Position numbers and translations under genes: made by a program. The notes beneath the pieces are model-generated. The model worked only from the letters and a program-made list of their open reading frames with translations. It made no database searches and was not told the DNA's origin. A DNA stretch of 33,878 bases from Bacteroidota bacterium (GTDB taxonomy: Bacteria; Bacteroidota; Bacteroidia; Flavobacteriales; Flavobacteriaceae), in the NCBI GenBank assembly GCA_947450355.1, contig CANFVB010000008.1:1-33878 (forward strand). The letters run 5' to 3'. Of the stretch, positions 17,860 to 27,468 are shown one piece after another (position 1 is the stretch's first letter; every line of letters begins with the position of its first letter).

Positions 17860-18573
17860 TTATTTTAATTTTTGCAAATACATATTTACAACGTTGTCCA
17901 AACCGAGATATAGCGCTTCGCAAATTAAGGCGTGTCCGATGGAAACTTCCAGTAAATTCGGTATATTTTGCTTAAAAAAGAGAATGTTTTCCAAACTCAA
18001 ATCGTGTCCTGCATTAATTCCTAATTGTAATTCGTTAGCCAAATTTGCAGCGGCTATATAAGGAGCGATTCCGTTTTTATTTCCCAAACCGTATTCGTGG
18101 GCAAAACTTTCGGTGTATAATTCGATTCTTTCAGTTCCAATAATTGAGGCGCCTTTAATCATTTCTAGAGTTGGATCGACAAAAATAGAAGTTCTGATTC
18201 CGTTTCTTTGAAATTCTTGCACAATTTCCGTTAGAAAATCCTTGTGTTTAATGGTGTTCCAACCCGCATTTGAAGTAATTGCATCGTCGGCATCGGGAAC
18301 CAAAGTTACTTGCGTTGGTTTTATTTGCAATACTAAATCGATGAAATTTCGCTCTGGATTTCCTTCGATATTGTATTCGGTGTAAACAATTTCTTTCAAA
18401 TCGCGGGCATCTTGATAGCGAATATGACGCTCATCTGGGCGCGGATGGATTGTAATTCCTTGAGCACCAAATTTTTGTATGTCTTTTGCAACTTGCAATA
18501 AATCGGGAACATTTCCACCACGAGCATTTCGTAAAGTGGCAATTTTGTTGATATTTACGCTTAATTTTGTCAT
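17860..18573 (-). CDS. pdxJ: Pyridoxine 5'-phosphate synthase
   Basis: TKLSVNINKIATLRNARGGNVPDLLQVAKDIQKFGAQGITIHPRPDERHIRYQDARDL, VTLVPDADDAITSNAGWN, INAGHDLSLENI, VSIGHALICEALYLGL. Confidence 0.97.
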   Translation of the reverse strand: MTKLSVNINKIATLRNARGGNVPDLLQVAKDIQKFGAQGITIHPRPDERHIRYQDARDLKEIVYTEYNIEGNPERNFIDLVLQIKPTQVTLVPDADDAITSNAGWNTIKHKDFLTEIVQEFQRNGIRTSIFVDPTLEMIKGASIIGTERIELYTESFAHEYGLGNKNGIAPYIAAANLANELQLGINAGHDLSLENILFFKQNIPNLLEVSIGHALICEALYLGLDNVVNMYLQKLK

Positions 18574-18611
18574 TGACTTATTATATAAATGGAATTATTA
18601 TAAATTCTTGA

Positions 18612-18619
18612 CAAAAATA
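18612..18619 (-). promoter_or_regulatory. Putative -7 element (TATTTTTG on minus) upstream of pdxJ
   Basis: CAAAAATA on plus equals TAnnTTTG on minus, 39 nt upstream of pdxJ. Confidence 0.4.
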
Positions 18620-18686
18620 CAAAGTAAAACAAGTTGATTTGTGCTAAATTTTGATTATTTTGCAGTCGTTTAAACATTAAACATTT

Positions 18687-19346
18687 ATGTTAGAAATTAC
18701 CGAATATATTAACAATGATTTCAAGGCAATTGACAGTTTGGAGGGTATCGAAACTGTGAAAGATTTCTTTGATGAAGTTCATTTTTCTCACTTTCCAGTG
18801 GTTGAAGAAGGAATTTATATTGGTAGTATTGCTTCTGATGATGTGGAAACTTTTGATTCTGACAAGAAAATTATCGATTATCGCTATGCGTTGGGAGGAT
18901 TTTTTGCAAGAACAAGTATGTTTTGGATTGATGTTTTAGAAATTTTCGCAAGAAATAATACGAACGTAATTCCCGTACTTGATGATTTGAACAAATATGT
19001 TGGTTATTATGAAATTACTGATGTTATAAAAAATTTCTATGAAACGCCTTTTGTAAATGAAGTTGGAGGTATTATAATTGTTGAAAAACCAATCATTGAT
19101 TTTTCGATGAGTCAAGCGGTACAAATTGTAGAAAGCAACGAAGGAAAGATTTTAGGTTTGTATGTTTCTGGAACCACAACCGACACAATTCAAGTTACCA
19201 TTAAGATTGTTTTGGGCGGAATGAACGAGATAATTCAGTCTTTTAGACGTTATGGATATGAAATTATTTCAGAACATAAGGAAGATGTTTACCTTACGAA
19301 TTTGAAAGAGAGGTCTGATTATTTGGACAAATACCTAAATATGTAA
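18687..19346 (+). CDS. CBS-domain-containing protein
   Basis: Paired CBS pattern (FSHFPVVEEGIYIGSIASDDVE; NTNVIPVLDDLNKYVGYYEITDVIKNF); sits between pdxJ and nadK. Confidence 0.88.
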   Translation: MLEITEYINNDFKAIDSLEGIETVKDFFDEVHFSHFPVVEEGIYIGSIASDDVETFDSDKKIIDYRYALGGFFARTSMFWIDVLEIFARNNTNVIPVLDDLNKYVGYYEITDVIKNFYETPFVNEVGGIIIVEKPIIDFSMSQAVQIVESNEGKILGLYVSGTTTDTIQVTIKIVLGGMNEIIQSFRRYGYEIISEHKEDVYLTNLKERSDYLDKYLNM

Positions 19347-19379
19347 ATCAATATTTACAATAAATAATTATTATTACAA

Positions 19380-20264
19380 ATGAAAGTAGCGATTTACGGG
19401 CAATATTATCAAAACAGTACGGAACCAATTATCCGAGATATTTTTGTTTTTTTTAATGAAAATAATGTTGAAATGATTATTGAAGCGGATTTTTTAAAGC
19501 TTTTATATGACAAGCAAATTGTAAAAAAAGAATATAAAACCTTTCAGTCTTATAAAGAATTAGATTCGAGTTTTGATATTATGATAAGCATTGGCGGTGA
19601 CGGAACTATTTTGAGAGCCGCTACATTAGTTCGTGATTCTGGAATTCCAATTTTAGGTATAAACGCTGGAAGATTAGGATTTTTGGCAATGGTTCAAAAA
19701 GATGAAATCGCAGAATTTTTACAATTTGTGATTGAAAAAAAATACACCATTTCCGAAAGAAGTTTGATAAGTTTGTCCAGTTCACCCGAGATTTCAGAGA
19801 TTGAAGATATTAATTTTGCGATGAATGAAATTTCTGTAAGTCGAAAAGACACGACTTCGATGATTACAATTGAAACCTATTTAGACGGTGAATTTCTAAA
19901 TTCGTATTGGGCAGACGGATTGATTATTGCAACGCCTACAGGTTCTACAGGATATTCTATGAGTTGTGGCGGACCAATTTTAACCCCAAATGTTGCCAGT
20001 CTTGTAATTACTCCAATTGCTCCTCATAATTTAAATGCCAGACCCTTGGTAATTCCCGACGATACTGAAATTCGTCTTAAAATATCAGGTCGTGAAGAAC
20101 AGTATTTGGTTTCTTTGGATTCCAGAATTGCATCGGTTAAAAACGAATCGATATTGACCATTAAGAAAACCCCTTTCAAAATTAAAATGGTTGAAATTCA
20201 AGAAGAAACTTTTTTCAAAACCTTGCGCAACAAATTACTTTGGGGAGAAGACAAGAGAAATTAA
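19380..20264 (+). CDS. nadK: NAD kinase
   Basis: ISIGGDGTILRAATLVRDSGIPILGINAGRLGFLA, MNEISVSRKDTTSMI, YWADGLIIATPTGSTGYSMSCGGPI. Confidence 0.98.
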   Translation: MKVAIYGQYYQNSTEPIIRDIFVFFNENNVEMIIEADFLKLLYDKQIVKKEYKTFQSYKELDSSFDIMISIGGDGTILRAATLVRDSGIPILGINAGRLGFLAMVQKDEIAEFLQFVIEKKYTISERSLISLSSSPEISEIEDINFAMNEISVSRKDTTSMITIETYLDGEFLNSYWADGLIIATPTGSTGYSMSCGGPILTPNVASLVITPIAPHNLNARPLVIPDDTEIRLKISGREEQYLVSLDSRIASVKNESILTIKKTPFKIKMVEIQEETFFKTLRNKLLWGEDKRN

Positions 20265-20410
20265 CTTTTTTCATACCTATTATATACTACAATAGTTCTA
20301 ATTGCGTTTTTCAACTAAACTAAGTTGATAGAAAATCAATTGTTTTAATCAATGCAAATATAATTTTAACAGAAATGTCTAATACATTCTGTATTCGTAT
20401 TCAGAATTGT

Positions 20411-20418
20411 TATATTTG
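20411..20418 (+). promoter_or_regulatory. Putative -7 element (TATATTTG) upstream of the DUF6089-like gene
   Basis: TAnnTTTG match 21 nt upstream of the ATG at 20439. Confidence 0.45.
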
Positions 20419-20438
20419 CAAGCTATTTTCAAAAACCA

Positions 20439-21125
20439 ATGAATAGAATTTTTATATTTCTTTTTTGTCTTTTAGGCTTCGCGAGTGTGAGTGCACAAAT
20501 TCACGAAGTTGGTGTATTTCTTGGAGGTAGTAATTACATTGGAGATATTGGCCCAACAACTTATGTAGCCCCTAATGAATTGGCATTCGGATTATTATAT
20601 AAATGGAATAAAAGTCCTCGTCATTCATGGAGATTTTCCTATACACAAGCTAAAATAAAGTCAAATGATAGCGATTCAGATTCACCTGGAAGAACACAAA
20701 GAGGATATAATTTTGAAAATAACATAAAAGAAGTATCTTTAGGGCTTGAATTTAATTTTTTTGACTTCAATTTACATGAATTTATGCCTAAAGTAACACC
20801 TTACATTTATAGCGGTATAAGTTATTTTGCTTACGATGAATTGTTTTATATTAATGGAAAACAAAAAAAAGATTACACAAATGGAGCGTTGGCAATTCCA
20901 ATGACAATAGGAATAAAATCAAATGTATTTGACCATTTGATCTTGGCATTTGAAGTTGGAACAAGATTTACAATGACAGATAATTTAGATGGAAGTAATC
21001 CAAAAAATAAAAATTTAGCGCCATTGAAATTTGGAGATATAAATAGTAATGATTGGTATGTTTTTTCAGGATTTACGCTTACGTACACCTTTGGAAACAA
21101 ACCATGTTATTGTGTAAATAAATGA
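20439..21125 (+). CDS. Outer-membrane beta-barrel protein (DUF6089-like)
   Basis: Signal peptide (IFLFCLLGFASVSAQ), HEVGVFLGGSNYIGDIGPTTYVAPNELAFGLLYKWN, beta-barrel pattern; conserved position upstream of uppS/bamA. Confidence 0.85.
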   Translation: MNRIFIFLFCLLGFASVSAQIHEVGVFLGGSNYIGDIGPTTYVAPNELAFGLLYKWNKSPRHSWRFSYTQAKIKSNDSDSDSPGRTQRGYNFENNIKEVSLGLEFNFFDFNLHEFMPKVTPYIYSGISYFAYDELFYINGKQKKDYTNGALAIPMTIGIKSNVFDHLILAFEVGTRFTMTDNLDGSNPKNKNLAPLKFGDINSNDWYVFSGFTLTYTFGNKPCYCVNK

Positions 21126-21862
21126 ATTTAGTCGATATCATTAATAAAGAGAATTTACCAAAGCATCTTGCTATCATTATGGATGGCAATGGGCGTTGGG
21201 CTAAACAAAAAGGTTTAATAAGAGCTTTAGGTCATGAAAATGGAACTAAATCCGTACGAACTGTTGTGGAAACATCGGCAAAATTGGGGATTGAAAACTT
21301 GACATTATATGCCTTTTCTACAGAAAACTGGAACCGACCAAAATTAGAAGTTGAATTATTAATGAACCTGTTGATTAACTCGTTAAGAAATGAGCTTAAA
21401 ACATTACAAGACAATAATATAAGGTTAAATTCCATAGGAAATATTGATTTGCTACCAAAATCAGCTCAGAAGAAACTTCAAGAAGTAATTGAGCAGACAA
21501 AGGGGAATTCAAGAATGGTGTTGACATTGGCGTTAAGCTATGGGTCAAGGGAAGAACTCATAAATGTAGTTAAAAATATCAGTAATAAAGTTAAAAATAA
21601 TATAATTTCAATAGACAGCATAGACGAATCAATTATAAATCAGCATCTTTACACGCAAGATTTACCAGAGGTAGATTTATTGATAAGAACAAGTGGCGAA
21701 CATCGGATTAGTAATTTCTTGCTTTGGCAAATAGCTTACGCAGAATTATATTTTACAGATGTATTATGGCCTGACTTTAAAGAAGACGATTTATATGAAG
21801 CAATCATTAGCTATCAAAAAAGAGAACGTAGGTTTGGAAAAACAAGTGAACAAATTAAATAA
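21122..21862 (+). CDS. uppS: Isoprenyl transferase (undecaprenyl diphosphate synthase)
   Basis: PKHLAIIMDGNGRWAKQKGLIRALGHENGTKSV, LTLYAFSTENWNRP, LLIRTSGEHRISNFLLWQIAYAELYFTDVLWPDF. Confidence 0.97.
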   Translation: MNLVDIINKENLPKHLAIIMDGNGRWAKQKGLIRALGHENGTKSVRTVVETSAKLGIENLTLYAFSTENWNRPKLEVELLMNLLINSLRNELKTLQDNNIRLNSIGNIDLLPKSAQKKLQEVIEQTKGNSRMVLTLALSYGSREELINVVKNISNKVKNNIISIDSIDESIINQHLYTQDLPEVDLLIRTSGEHRISNFLLWQIAYAELYFTDVLWPDFKEDDLYEAIISYQKRERRFGKTSEQIK

Positions 21863-24545
21863 ATTATTAGTGTTAAATAAAAGCATACAATTATTCTTTA
21901 CGATTATATTATTCGGAAGTATTACTCAGATAGCAGCGCAAGAAAGAGTTCCATTTGATCAAGGAAAAAAATACATTTTAGCAGATGTTGAAGTTACAGG
22001 TAAAATTAGCTTTAACAAGCAAACTGTAGTTACATTTGCTGGACTTGAAAAAGGTCAAAAAATAACAGTTCCTGGAGAAGAAATCAGTAATGCCATTAAG
22101 AAATTAGGGAAATTAGGTTTATTTGGTGAAATTGATTTTTATGTAAATCAAATAAAAGGAGATAGTATTTTCCTTGAATTAAACATTAATGAATTACCAA
22201 AACTTACAAATGTAAAATTTACAGGAGTTAAGAAAAATAAAATTGAAGGGTTGATTAAAGATAATGGATTAACTGCTGGAAAAGTAGTAAATGAAAACTT
22301 ATTGACAACTACCAAAAATTATATTGAAAATAAGTATAAAAAAGACGGGTATTACAGCGCAAAAGTCAATATTAATTCAATTCAAGATACCGCAACTATT
22401 AACAGAGTAAAATTAGTTATTGCAATTGACAAGGGAGATAAAATCAAAATTAATGCAATAAATTTTATTGGAAACACTAAGTTTTCAGCAAAAACCCTTC
22501 GTAGCGCAATGTCTGATACTAAGCAAAGAAATCCAATTAGAATCTTAAAAGCTTCAAAATTCATCAAGGAAAAATACAAAGCCGATCTAGCAAAAATCAT
22601 TGATAAATACAAAGAAAAAGGTTTTCGTGATGCAAGAATAGTTTCTGACAGTGTGATTTTTAATAAGGCTAAAAACGACTTAACGATAAACGTAAATATT
22701 GAAGAGGGTAACAAATATTACTTTGGAAATATTAAGTTTTTAGGAAACACAGTTTATTCAGATCAAAGTTTGAAAAGCATATTAGGTGTCAATAAGGGAG
22801 ATATTTATAATGGTGTTTTACTTCAAAAAAGAATTGCAGACAAATCTAAGCCTGATGGTGAGGATATTACTAATTTATATCAAAATAGTGGCTACTTATT
22901 TTCCAACATTAATGCCGTTGAAGTAAAAACAGCAAACGACACTATTGATTTTGAAATTAGAGTAACAGAGGGTCCAATTGCCTATTTTAATAAGATTACA
23001 GTTGTAGGAAATGATAAAACGCATGACGAAGTAATTTACCGAGAATTAAGAACTAAACCAGGTGAAAAATACAGTAAAGAAGATTTGGTTAGTACAATTC
23101 GAGAAATTGGACAATTAGGATTTTTTGATCCAGAATCGATTGATCCAAAATTTAAAAATGTGGATTCTGCTGCAGGAACTGTTGATATTGAATATAATCT
23201 TGTAGAAAAAGGGTCAAGTCAAATTGAACTTCAAGGTGGTTATGGTGGTGGAGGTTTCATAGGAACATTGGGATTATCATTCAATAATTTCTCGATGCGA
23301 AATATTTTCAACAAAGAGGCATACAAGCCATTGCCAATGGGTGATGGACAAAAAGTTTCCTTAAGATTACAAGGAAGCACTTATTTTCAAACCTACAGTT
23401 TATCATTTTCAGAACCTTGGTTTGGAGGCAAAAAACCAGTTCAATTTAGCACGTCATTATCTTACAGTAAACAATTTCTAAATAATTACAGTACTGGATC
23501 TGTTGACAAAAGCAAAAGTTTCAATATACTTTCTGCATCATTAGGACTTGCAAAAAGATTAACAGTACCAGACGCTTACTTTGTACTTTCAAATGCGATA
23601 AGTTTTCAATATTATGACTTAAACAATTACAATACAGGATTATTTACTTTTGGAAATGGATCTTCAAGAAACTTTGCTTATACAATAGGATTAAGTAGAA
23701 ACAACAAAGGTGTAAATCCAATTTTCCCAACTTATGGTTCCGAATTTAGTGTGTCAGCTAAATTTACACCTCCATATTCATTGTTTAACAAGGTAGATTA
23801 TGCTAATTTAGGTAATGAGGAAGCTTATAAATTAAAGAATACAGGCGATGGTTATTTTGATGTAAATAACAATTGGGTTGGAAATGGTGATTATATCAAA
23901 ACAATTGTAATTAATGGATTAAGTTCCAAAGTAAAAGCTGATAATTTTACAGAAGCTGATACAGACCAAGGAAAAGTGGATCAGAAAAAATTTAATTGGT
24001 TAGAATATTATAAAATAAAGTTTAAAGCAGATTGGTTTACAAAAATTTATGGTAAATTAGTACTTCGATCTCTTGGTGAATTTGGTTTCCTAGGTTCTTA
24101 TAATAAAGACCGAGGTTTAGTACCATTTGAGAGATTTTTCGTAGGTGGAGACGGATTAGCAAATTATGCTTTAGACGGCAGAGAAGTAATTGGTTTGAGA
24201 GGTTATCCAAATCAATCATTGACACCAACAGATAGCAGAGGGGCTCAAAATGGAGCAACAGTATATAATAAATTTTCATTGGAATTAAGATACCCATTGA
24301 CCTTGAAATCAGCAGCATCAATTTATGCACTTACATTTCTTGAAGGTGGAGCAGCTTATGATCAATTTAAAAATTACAATCCATTTGTATTACAACGTTC
24401 GGCTGGATTTGGTTTAAGAGTATTTATGCCCGCATTTGGATTATTAGGAATTGATTTTGGATATGGTTTTGATGCTTTACCAATTCAAGGATTAACAAAA
24501 CCTAACGGATGGGAAACTCACTTTATAATTGGGCAACAATTTTAA
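21846..24545 (+). CDS. bamA: Outer membrane protein assembly factor BamA (POTRA repeats + Omp85 barrel)
   Basis: POTRA-like repeats, barrel motifs GLRGYPNQSLTP and C-terminal GWETHFIIGQQF. The ORF track begins at 21759 inside uppS; GTG 21846 (or TTG 21834) places the signal peptide at the N-terminus. Confidence 0.93.
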   Translation: MNKLNKLLVLNKSIQLFFTIILFGSITQIAAQERVPFDQGKKYILADVEVTGKISFNKQTVVTFAGLEKGQKITVPGEEISNAIKKLGKLGLFGEIDFYVNQIKGDSIFLELNINELPKLTNVKFTGVKKNKIEGLIKDNGLTAGKVVNENLLTTTKNYIENKYKKDGYYSAKVNINSIQDTATINRVKLVIAIDKGDKIKINAINFIGNTKFSAKTLRSAMSDTKQRNPIRILKASKFIKEKYKADLAKIIDKYKEKGFRDARIVSDSVIFNKAKNDLTINVNIEEGNKYYFGNIKFLGNTVYSDQSLKSILGVNKGDIYNGVLLQKRIADKSKPDGEDITNLYQNSGYLFSNINAVEVKTANDTIDFEIRVTEGPIAYFNKITVVGNDKTHDEVIYRELRTKPGEKYSKEDLVSTIREIGQLGFFDPESIDPKFKNVDSAAGTVDIEYNLVEKGSSQIELQGGYGGGGFIGTLGLSFNNFSMRNIFNKEAYKPLPMGDGQKVSLRLQGSTYFQTYSLSFSEPWFGGKKPVQFSTSLSYSKQFLNNYSTGSVDKSKSFNILSASLGLAKRLTVPDAYFVLSNAISFQYYDLNNYNTGLFTFGNGSSRNFAYTIGLSRNNKGVNPIFPTYGSEFSVSAKFTPPYSLFNKVDYANLGNEEAYKLKNTGDGYFDVNNNWVGNGDYIKTIVINGLSSKVKADNFTEADTDQGKVDQKKFNWLEYYKIKFKADWFTKIYGKLVLRSLGEFGFLGSYNKDRGLVPFERFFVGGDGLANYALDGREVIGLRGYPNQSLTPTDSRGAQNGATVYNKFSLELRYPLTLKSAASIYALTFLEGGAAYDQFKNYNPFVLQRSAGFGLRVFMPAFGLLGIDFGYGFDALPIQGLTKPNGWETHFIIGQQF

Positions 24546-24575
24546 AAAACATTAATTTTCTAATAAAATTAAGAC

Positions 24576-25541
24576 ATGAGAAAACAATTTTTACTAATTT
24601 TGACAATTCTAATTTCTTCTTTAACTTTTGGACAAGCTAAAGGAGTAAAAATTGGATATATCGATATGGAGTTCATTTTGCAAAATGTTCCTAATTATGC
24701 TGAAGCAAAAAACCAATTAGAACAAAAGGCACAGAAATGGAAACAAGAAATTGAAGTTAGAAAAAGTGATGTTTTAAAACTTAAAGAAGCCTTAAAAACA
24801 GAGGAGGTTTTATTAACAAAAGAACTTATAGCCGAAAGACAAGAAGAAATTTCATTTCAAGAGAATGAACTGTTAGAATACAATCAAAAACGATTTGGAC
24901 CAACAGGTGATTTAATAATTCAAAAATCAGTATTAGTTAAGCCAATTCAAGATCAAATATTCACAATAGTTCAAGACATTTCTGAAGCAAAAAAATATGA
25001 TTTTATCTTTGATAAATCCTCGGATATGACAATGCTTTTTGCATCAAAGAGATTCGACATTAGTGATCAAGTTTTACGGGTTTTAAATAGAGCCGAGAAA
25101 CGGGATCAAATGACTAAAAAACAAATAAAATTAGAAGAAGAAAAAGATGCTAAAGAAGATTTTGCAAAGGAAAATCCAGAAAAAGCAGAAAGACAGAAAA
25201 TTCTAGATGATAAAAAATTAGCTAGGGAACAACTTGCTAAAGATAAAAAGGCAGCTGCAGAGGCTAAGAAAAAAACTGCAGAAGAAAATAGAAAAAATGC
25301 GTTGTTAGATAAAGGAATCAAAAAAGTTGAAAATGTTCCTACTAATGATTCAACAAAAATAAAAATTTCTGATGCTAAAGCTAACGCAGACGCAATAAAA
25401 CAAGCCGCAGCTGCACTTAGAACAAAAACTCTAGAGGAGAAGAAAAAGAATCTTGAAGACAGAAAAAATAAAATTTTACAAGATAGAGAAGCGGCAAAAA
25501 AGGCAAAAGAAGATAAATTAAAAGTAAAACCAATAAATTAA
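24576..25541 (+). CDS. OmpH/Skp-family periplasmic chaperone with long Lys/Ala/Glu-rich C-terminal extension
   Basis: Signal peptide plus VKIGYIDMEFILQNVPNYAEAKNQLEQKAQKWKQEIE...VLVKPIQDQIFTIVQDISEAKKYDFIFDKSSDMTMLFA. Confidence 0.92.
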   Translation: MRKQFLLILTILISSLTFGQAKGVKIGYIDMEFILQNVPNYAEAKNQLEQKAQKWKQEIEVRKSDVLKLKEALKTEEVLLTKELIAERQEEISFQENELLEYNQKRFGPTGDLIIQKSVLVKPIQDQIFTIVQDISEAKKYDFIFDKSSDMTMLFASKRFDISDQVLRVLNRAEKRDQMTKKQIKLEEEKDAKEDFAKENPEKAERQKILDDKKLAREQLAKDKKAAAEAKKKTAEENRKNALLDKGIKKVENVPTNDSTKIKISDAKANADAIKQAAAALRTKTLEEKKKNLEDRKNKILQDREAAKKAKEDKLKVKPIN

Positions 25542-25556
25542 TAATTAATACTAAAA

Positions 25557-26057
25557 ATGATGAAACAATTAAAATGCTTATTAATAGCTACAATCTTTTT
25601 CTTAGGAGCAAACCAAGTTTCTGCACAATCAAAAACTGCACACGTAGAAGTAAGTGAAATTATGGCAAAAATGCCTGCAATTCTTGAAGCTCAAAAACAA
25701 TTAGAAAAACTGAGCGTAGAATACCAAGCGGTTTACAAAACTATGGGTGAAGAATACCAGGCGAAATTGAAAAAATATGAAGGTGAAGTAGCTACTGTAT
25801 CTGAAAAAATGAACGTTGAACGTCAAAAAGAAGTTCAAGACATGGAAAAAAGAATCCAAGAATACGGACAAACTGCACAAAAAGAATTGCAAACAAAAGA
25901 TACTGATTTAATGAAACCTATCCAAGAAAAAATTAAAGCTGCAATTCAAAAAGTTGGCAAAGCTAAAGGATTTCAATATGTTTTGAATTCGGAAAGTCTT
26001 TTATTAGCTGATGGTCCAAACTTGACCGCCGATGTTAAAAAAGAATTAGGTTTTTAA
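25557..26057 (+). CDS. OmpH/Skp-family periplasmic chaperone
   Basis: Signal peptide, AHVEVSEIMAKMPAILEAQKQLEKLSVEYQ...DTDLMKPIQEKIKAAIQKVGKAKGFQYVLNSE. Confidence 0.93.
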   Translation: MMKQLKCLLIATIFFLGANQVSAQSKTAHVEVSEIMAKMPAILEAQKQLEKLSVEYQAVYKTMGEEYQAKLKKYEGEVATVSEKMNVERQKEVQDMEKRIQEYGQTAQKELQTKDTDLMKPIQEKIKAAIQKVGKAKGFQYVLNSESLLLADGPNLTADVKKELGF

Positions 26058-26078
26058 TCTAACTTACAATAAATATTT

Positions 26079-26110
26079 AAAACTGCTCAATATTTGAGCA
26101 GTTTTTTTTT
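26079..26110 (+). terminator. Rho-independent terminator after the skp/ompH pair
   Basis: AACTGCTCAA-TAT-TTGAGCAGTT followed by a T-run. Confidence 0.88.
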
Positions 26111-26122
26111 AAATTTGTTTCT

Positions 26123-26899
26123 ATGATTAATAATAATCCTATTGGCTTGTTTGATTCTGGTGTTGGCGGAACTTCTATTTGGAGAGCCATCAATCATTTG
26201 TTACCAAATGAAAATACTATTTATCTAGCAGATAGTAAAAATGCCCCTTATGGCGAAAAGTCTAAAGAGGAAATCATTTTATTAAGTAAAAAAAACACCG
26301 AATTACTATTAGAACTCAATTGCAAAATTATTGTGGTGGCCTGCAATACCGCTACTACCAATGCAATTAAAGAACTTAGAGCATCGTATGACGTTCCGTT
26401 TATAGGGATTGAACCTGCAATAAAACCAGCTGCTCACAACTCAAAAACACAAACCATAGGGGTTTTAGCTACGAAGGGAACTTTGAGTAGCGAGTTGTTT
26501 AATAAAACAGTAGCACTATACCAAAACACAAAAATTGTAGAGCAAATTGGACACGGACTTGTAGAATTAATTGAAAGTGGTGCAATAGATTCTCCTGAAA
26601 TGGACGAATTACTGCATTCCTATATTACTCCAATGATTGAAAAAAATATAGATTACTTAGTCTTAGGATGCAGTCATTACCCCTATTTGATTCCGAAATT
26701 AAAAAAAATACTACCCAAAAACGTTCAAATAATAGACTCCGGAGAAGCAGTTGCAAGGCAAACACAAGTTGTATTAAAAGAAAAAATCGGCTTTAGTAAC
26801 CTTAATAAAAGTAGTCATCTGTTTTATACTAATGGAAATTCATTAGTGCTTTCCGAACTTTTAGAAAAGAAATATACGGTTTTAGAAAAAGATTTTTAA
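26123..26899 (+). CDS. murI: Glutamate racemase
   Basis: PIGLFDSGVGGTSIWRAI, YLADSKNAPYGEKS, VVACNTATTNAI, LGCSHYPYLIPKL. Confidence 0.97.
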   Translation: MINNNPIGLFDSGVGGTSIWRAINHLLPNENTIYLADSKNAPYGEKSKEEIILLSKKNTELLLELNCKIIVVACNTATTNAIKELRASYDVPFIGIEPAIKPAAHNSKTQTIGVLATKGTLSSELFNKTVALYQNTKIVEQIGHGLVELIESGAIDSPEMDELLHSYITPMIEKNIDYLVLGCSHYPYLIPKLKKILPKNVQIIDSGEAVARQTQVVLKEKIGFSNLNKSSHLFYTNGNSLVLSELLEKKYTVLEKDF

Positions 26900-27420
26900 G
26901 ATTCTTCTCCCTCTTTAAACCAACTCGAATACATTACATAATTACTCGAAATTCGTTCAATTTCACCAGCAAAATCTGATTGATCAATATCTTTTACTTT
27001 TTTTGCAGGAACACCAGCCCAAATAGTGCCTGATGCTACAACAGTATTTTGAGTTATAACAGCACCCGCAGCAACAATCGAATTACTTTCAATCACACAA
27101 TTATCCATAACTATTGCACCCATTCCTATCAATACATTATCATGAATGGTACAACCATGAACAATGGCGTTGTGACCAATCGATACATTATTACCAATGA
27201 TAGTAGGGTGCTTTTGGTAGGTACAATGAATGATTGCACCATCCTGAATATTTACTTTATTACCAATAGTTATAAAATTAACATCACCGCGAAGTACCGC
27301 ATTGAACCATACACTACAAGAAGAACCAATAGTAACATCGCCAACAATAGTTGCATTTTCGGCAACATAACAATCCTCTGGAATTGACGGCGTTATTCCG
27401 TTTATAGTTTTTATCAACAT
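26896..27420 (-). CDS. Gamma-carbonic anhydrase family protein (left-handed beta-helix)
   Basis: Hexapeptide repeats: ATIVGDVTIGSSCSVWFNAVLRGDVNFITIGNKVNIQDGAIIHCT...IGHNAIVHGCTIHDNVLIGMGAIVMDNCVI. Confidence 0.95.
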   Translation of the reverse strand: MLIKTINGITPSIPEDCYVAENATIVGDVTIGSSCSVWFNAVLRGDVNFITIGNKVNIQDGAIIHCTYQKHPTIIGNNVSIGHNAIVHGCTIHDNVLIGMGAIVMDNCVIESNSIVAAGAVITQNTVVASGTIWAGVPAKKVKDIDQSDFAGEIERISSNYVMYSSWFKEGEES

Positions 27421-27424
27421 ATTA

Positions 27425-27453
27425 TAAAAAAATAGTCCCGATAAATCGGGACT
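27425..27453 (-). terminator. Rho-independent terminator downstream of the PorP/SprF-like gene (minus strand)
   Basis: AGTCCCGA-TAAA-TCGGGACT at 27434-27453 with an A-run on plus (T-run on minus) at its left. Confidence 0.8.
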
Positions 27454-27468
27454 GTTAAATGCTTTAAA

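Noticed and set aside
27049-27387. 112-aa plus-strand ORF with repetitive Asn/Thr/Ile (ITNSYKINITA...)
   Set aside because: Periodic appearance is the antisense image of the hexapeptide repeats of the gamma-carbonic anhydrase gene.
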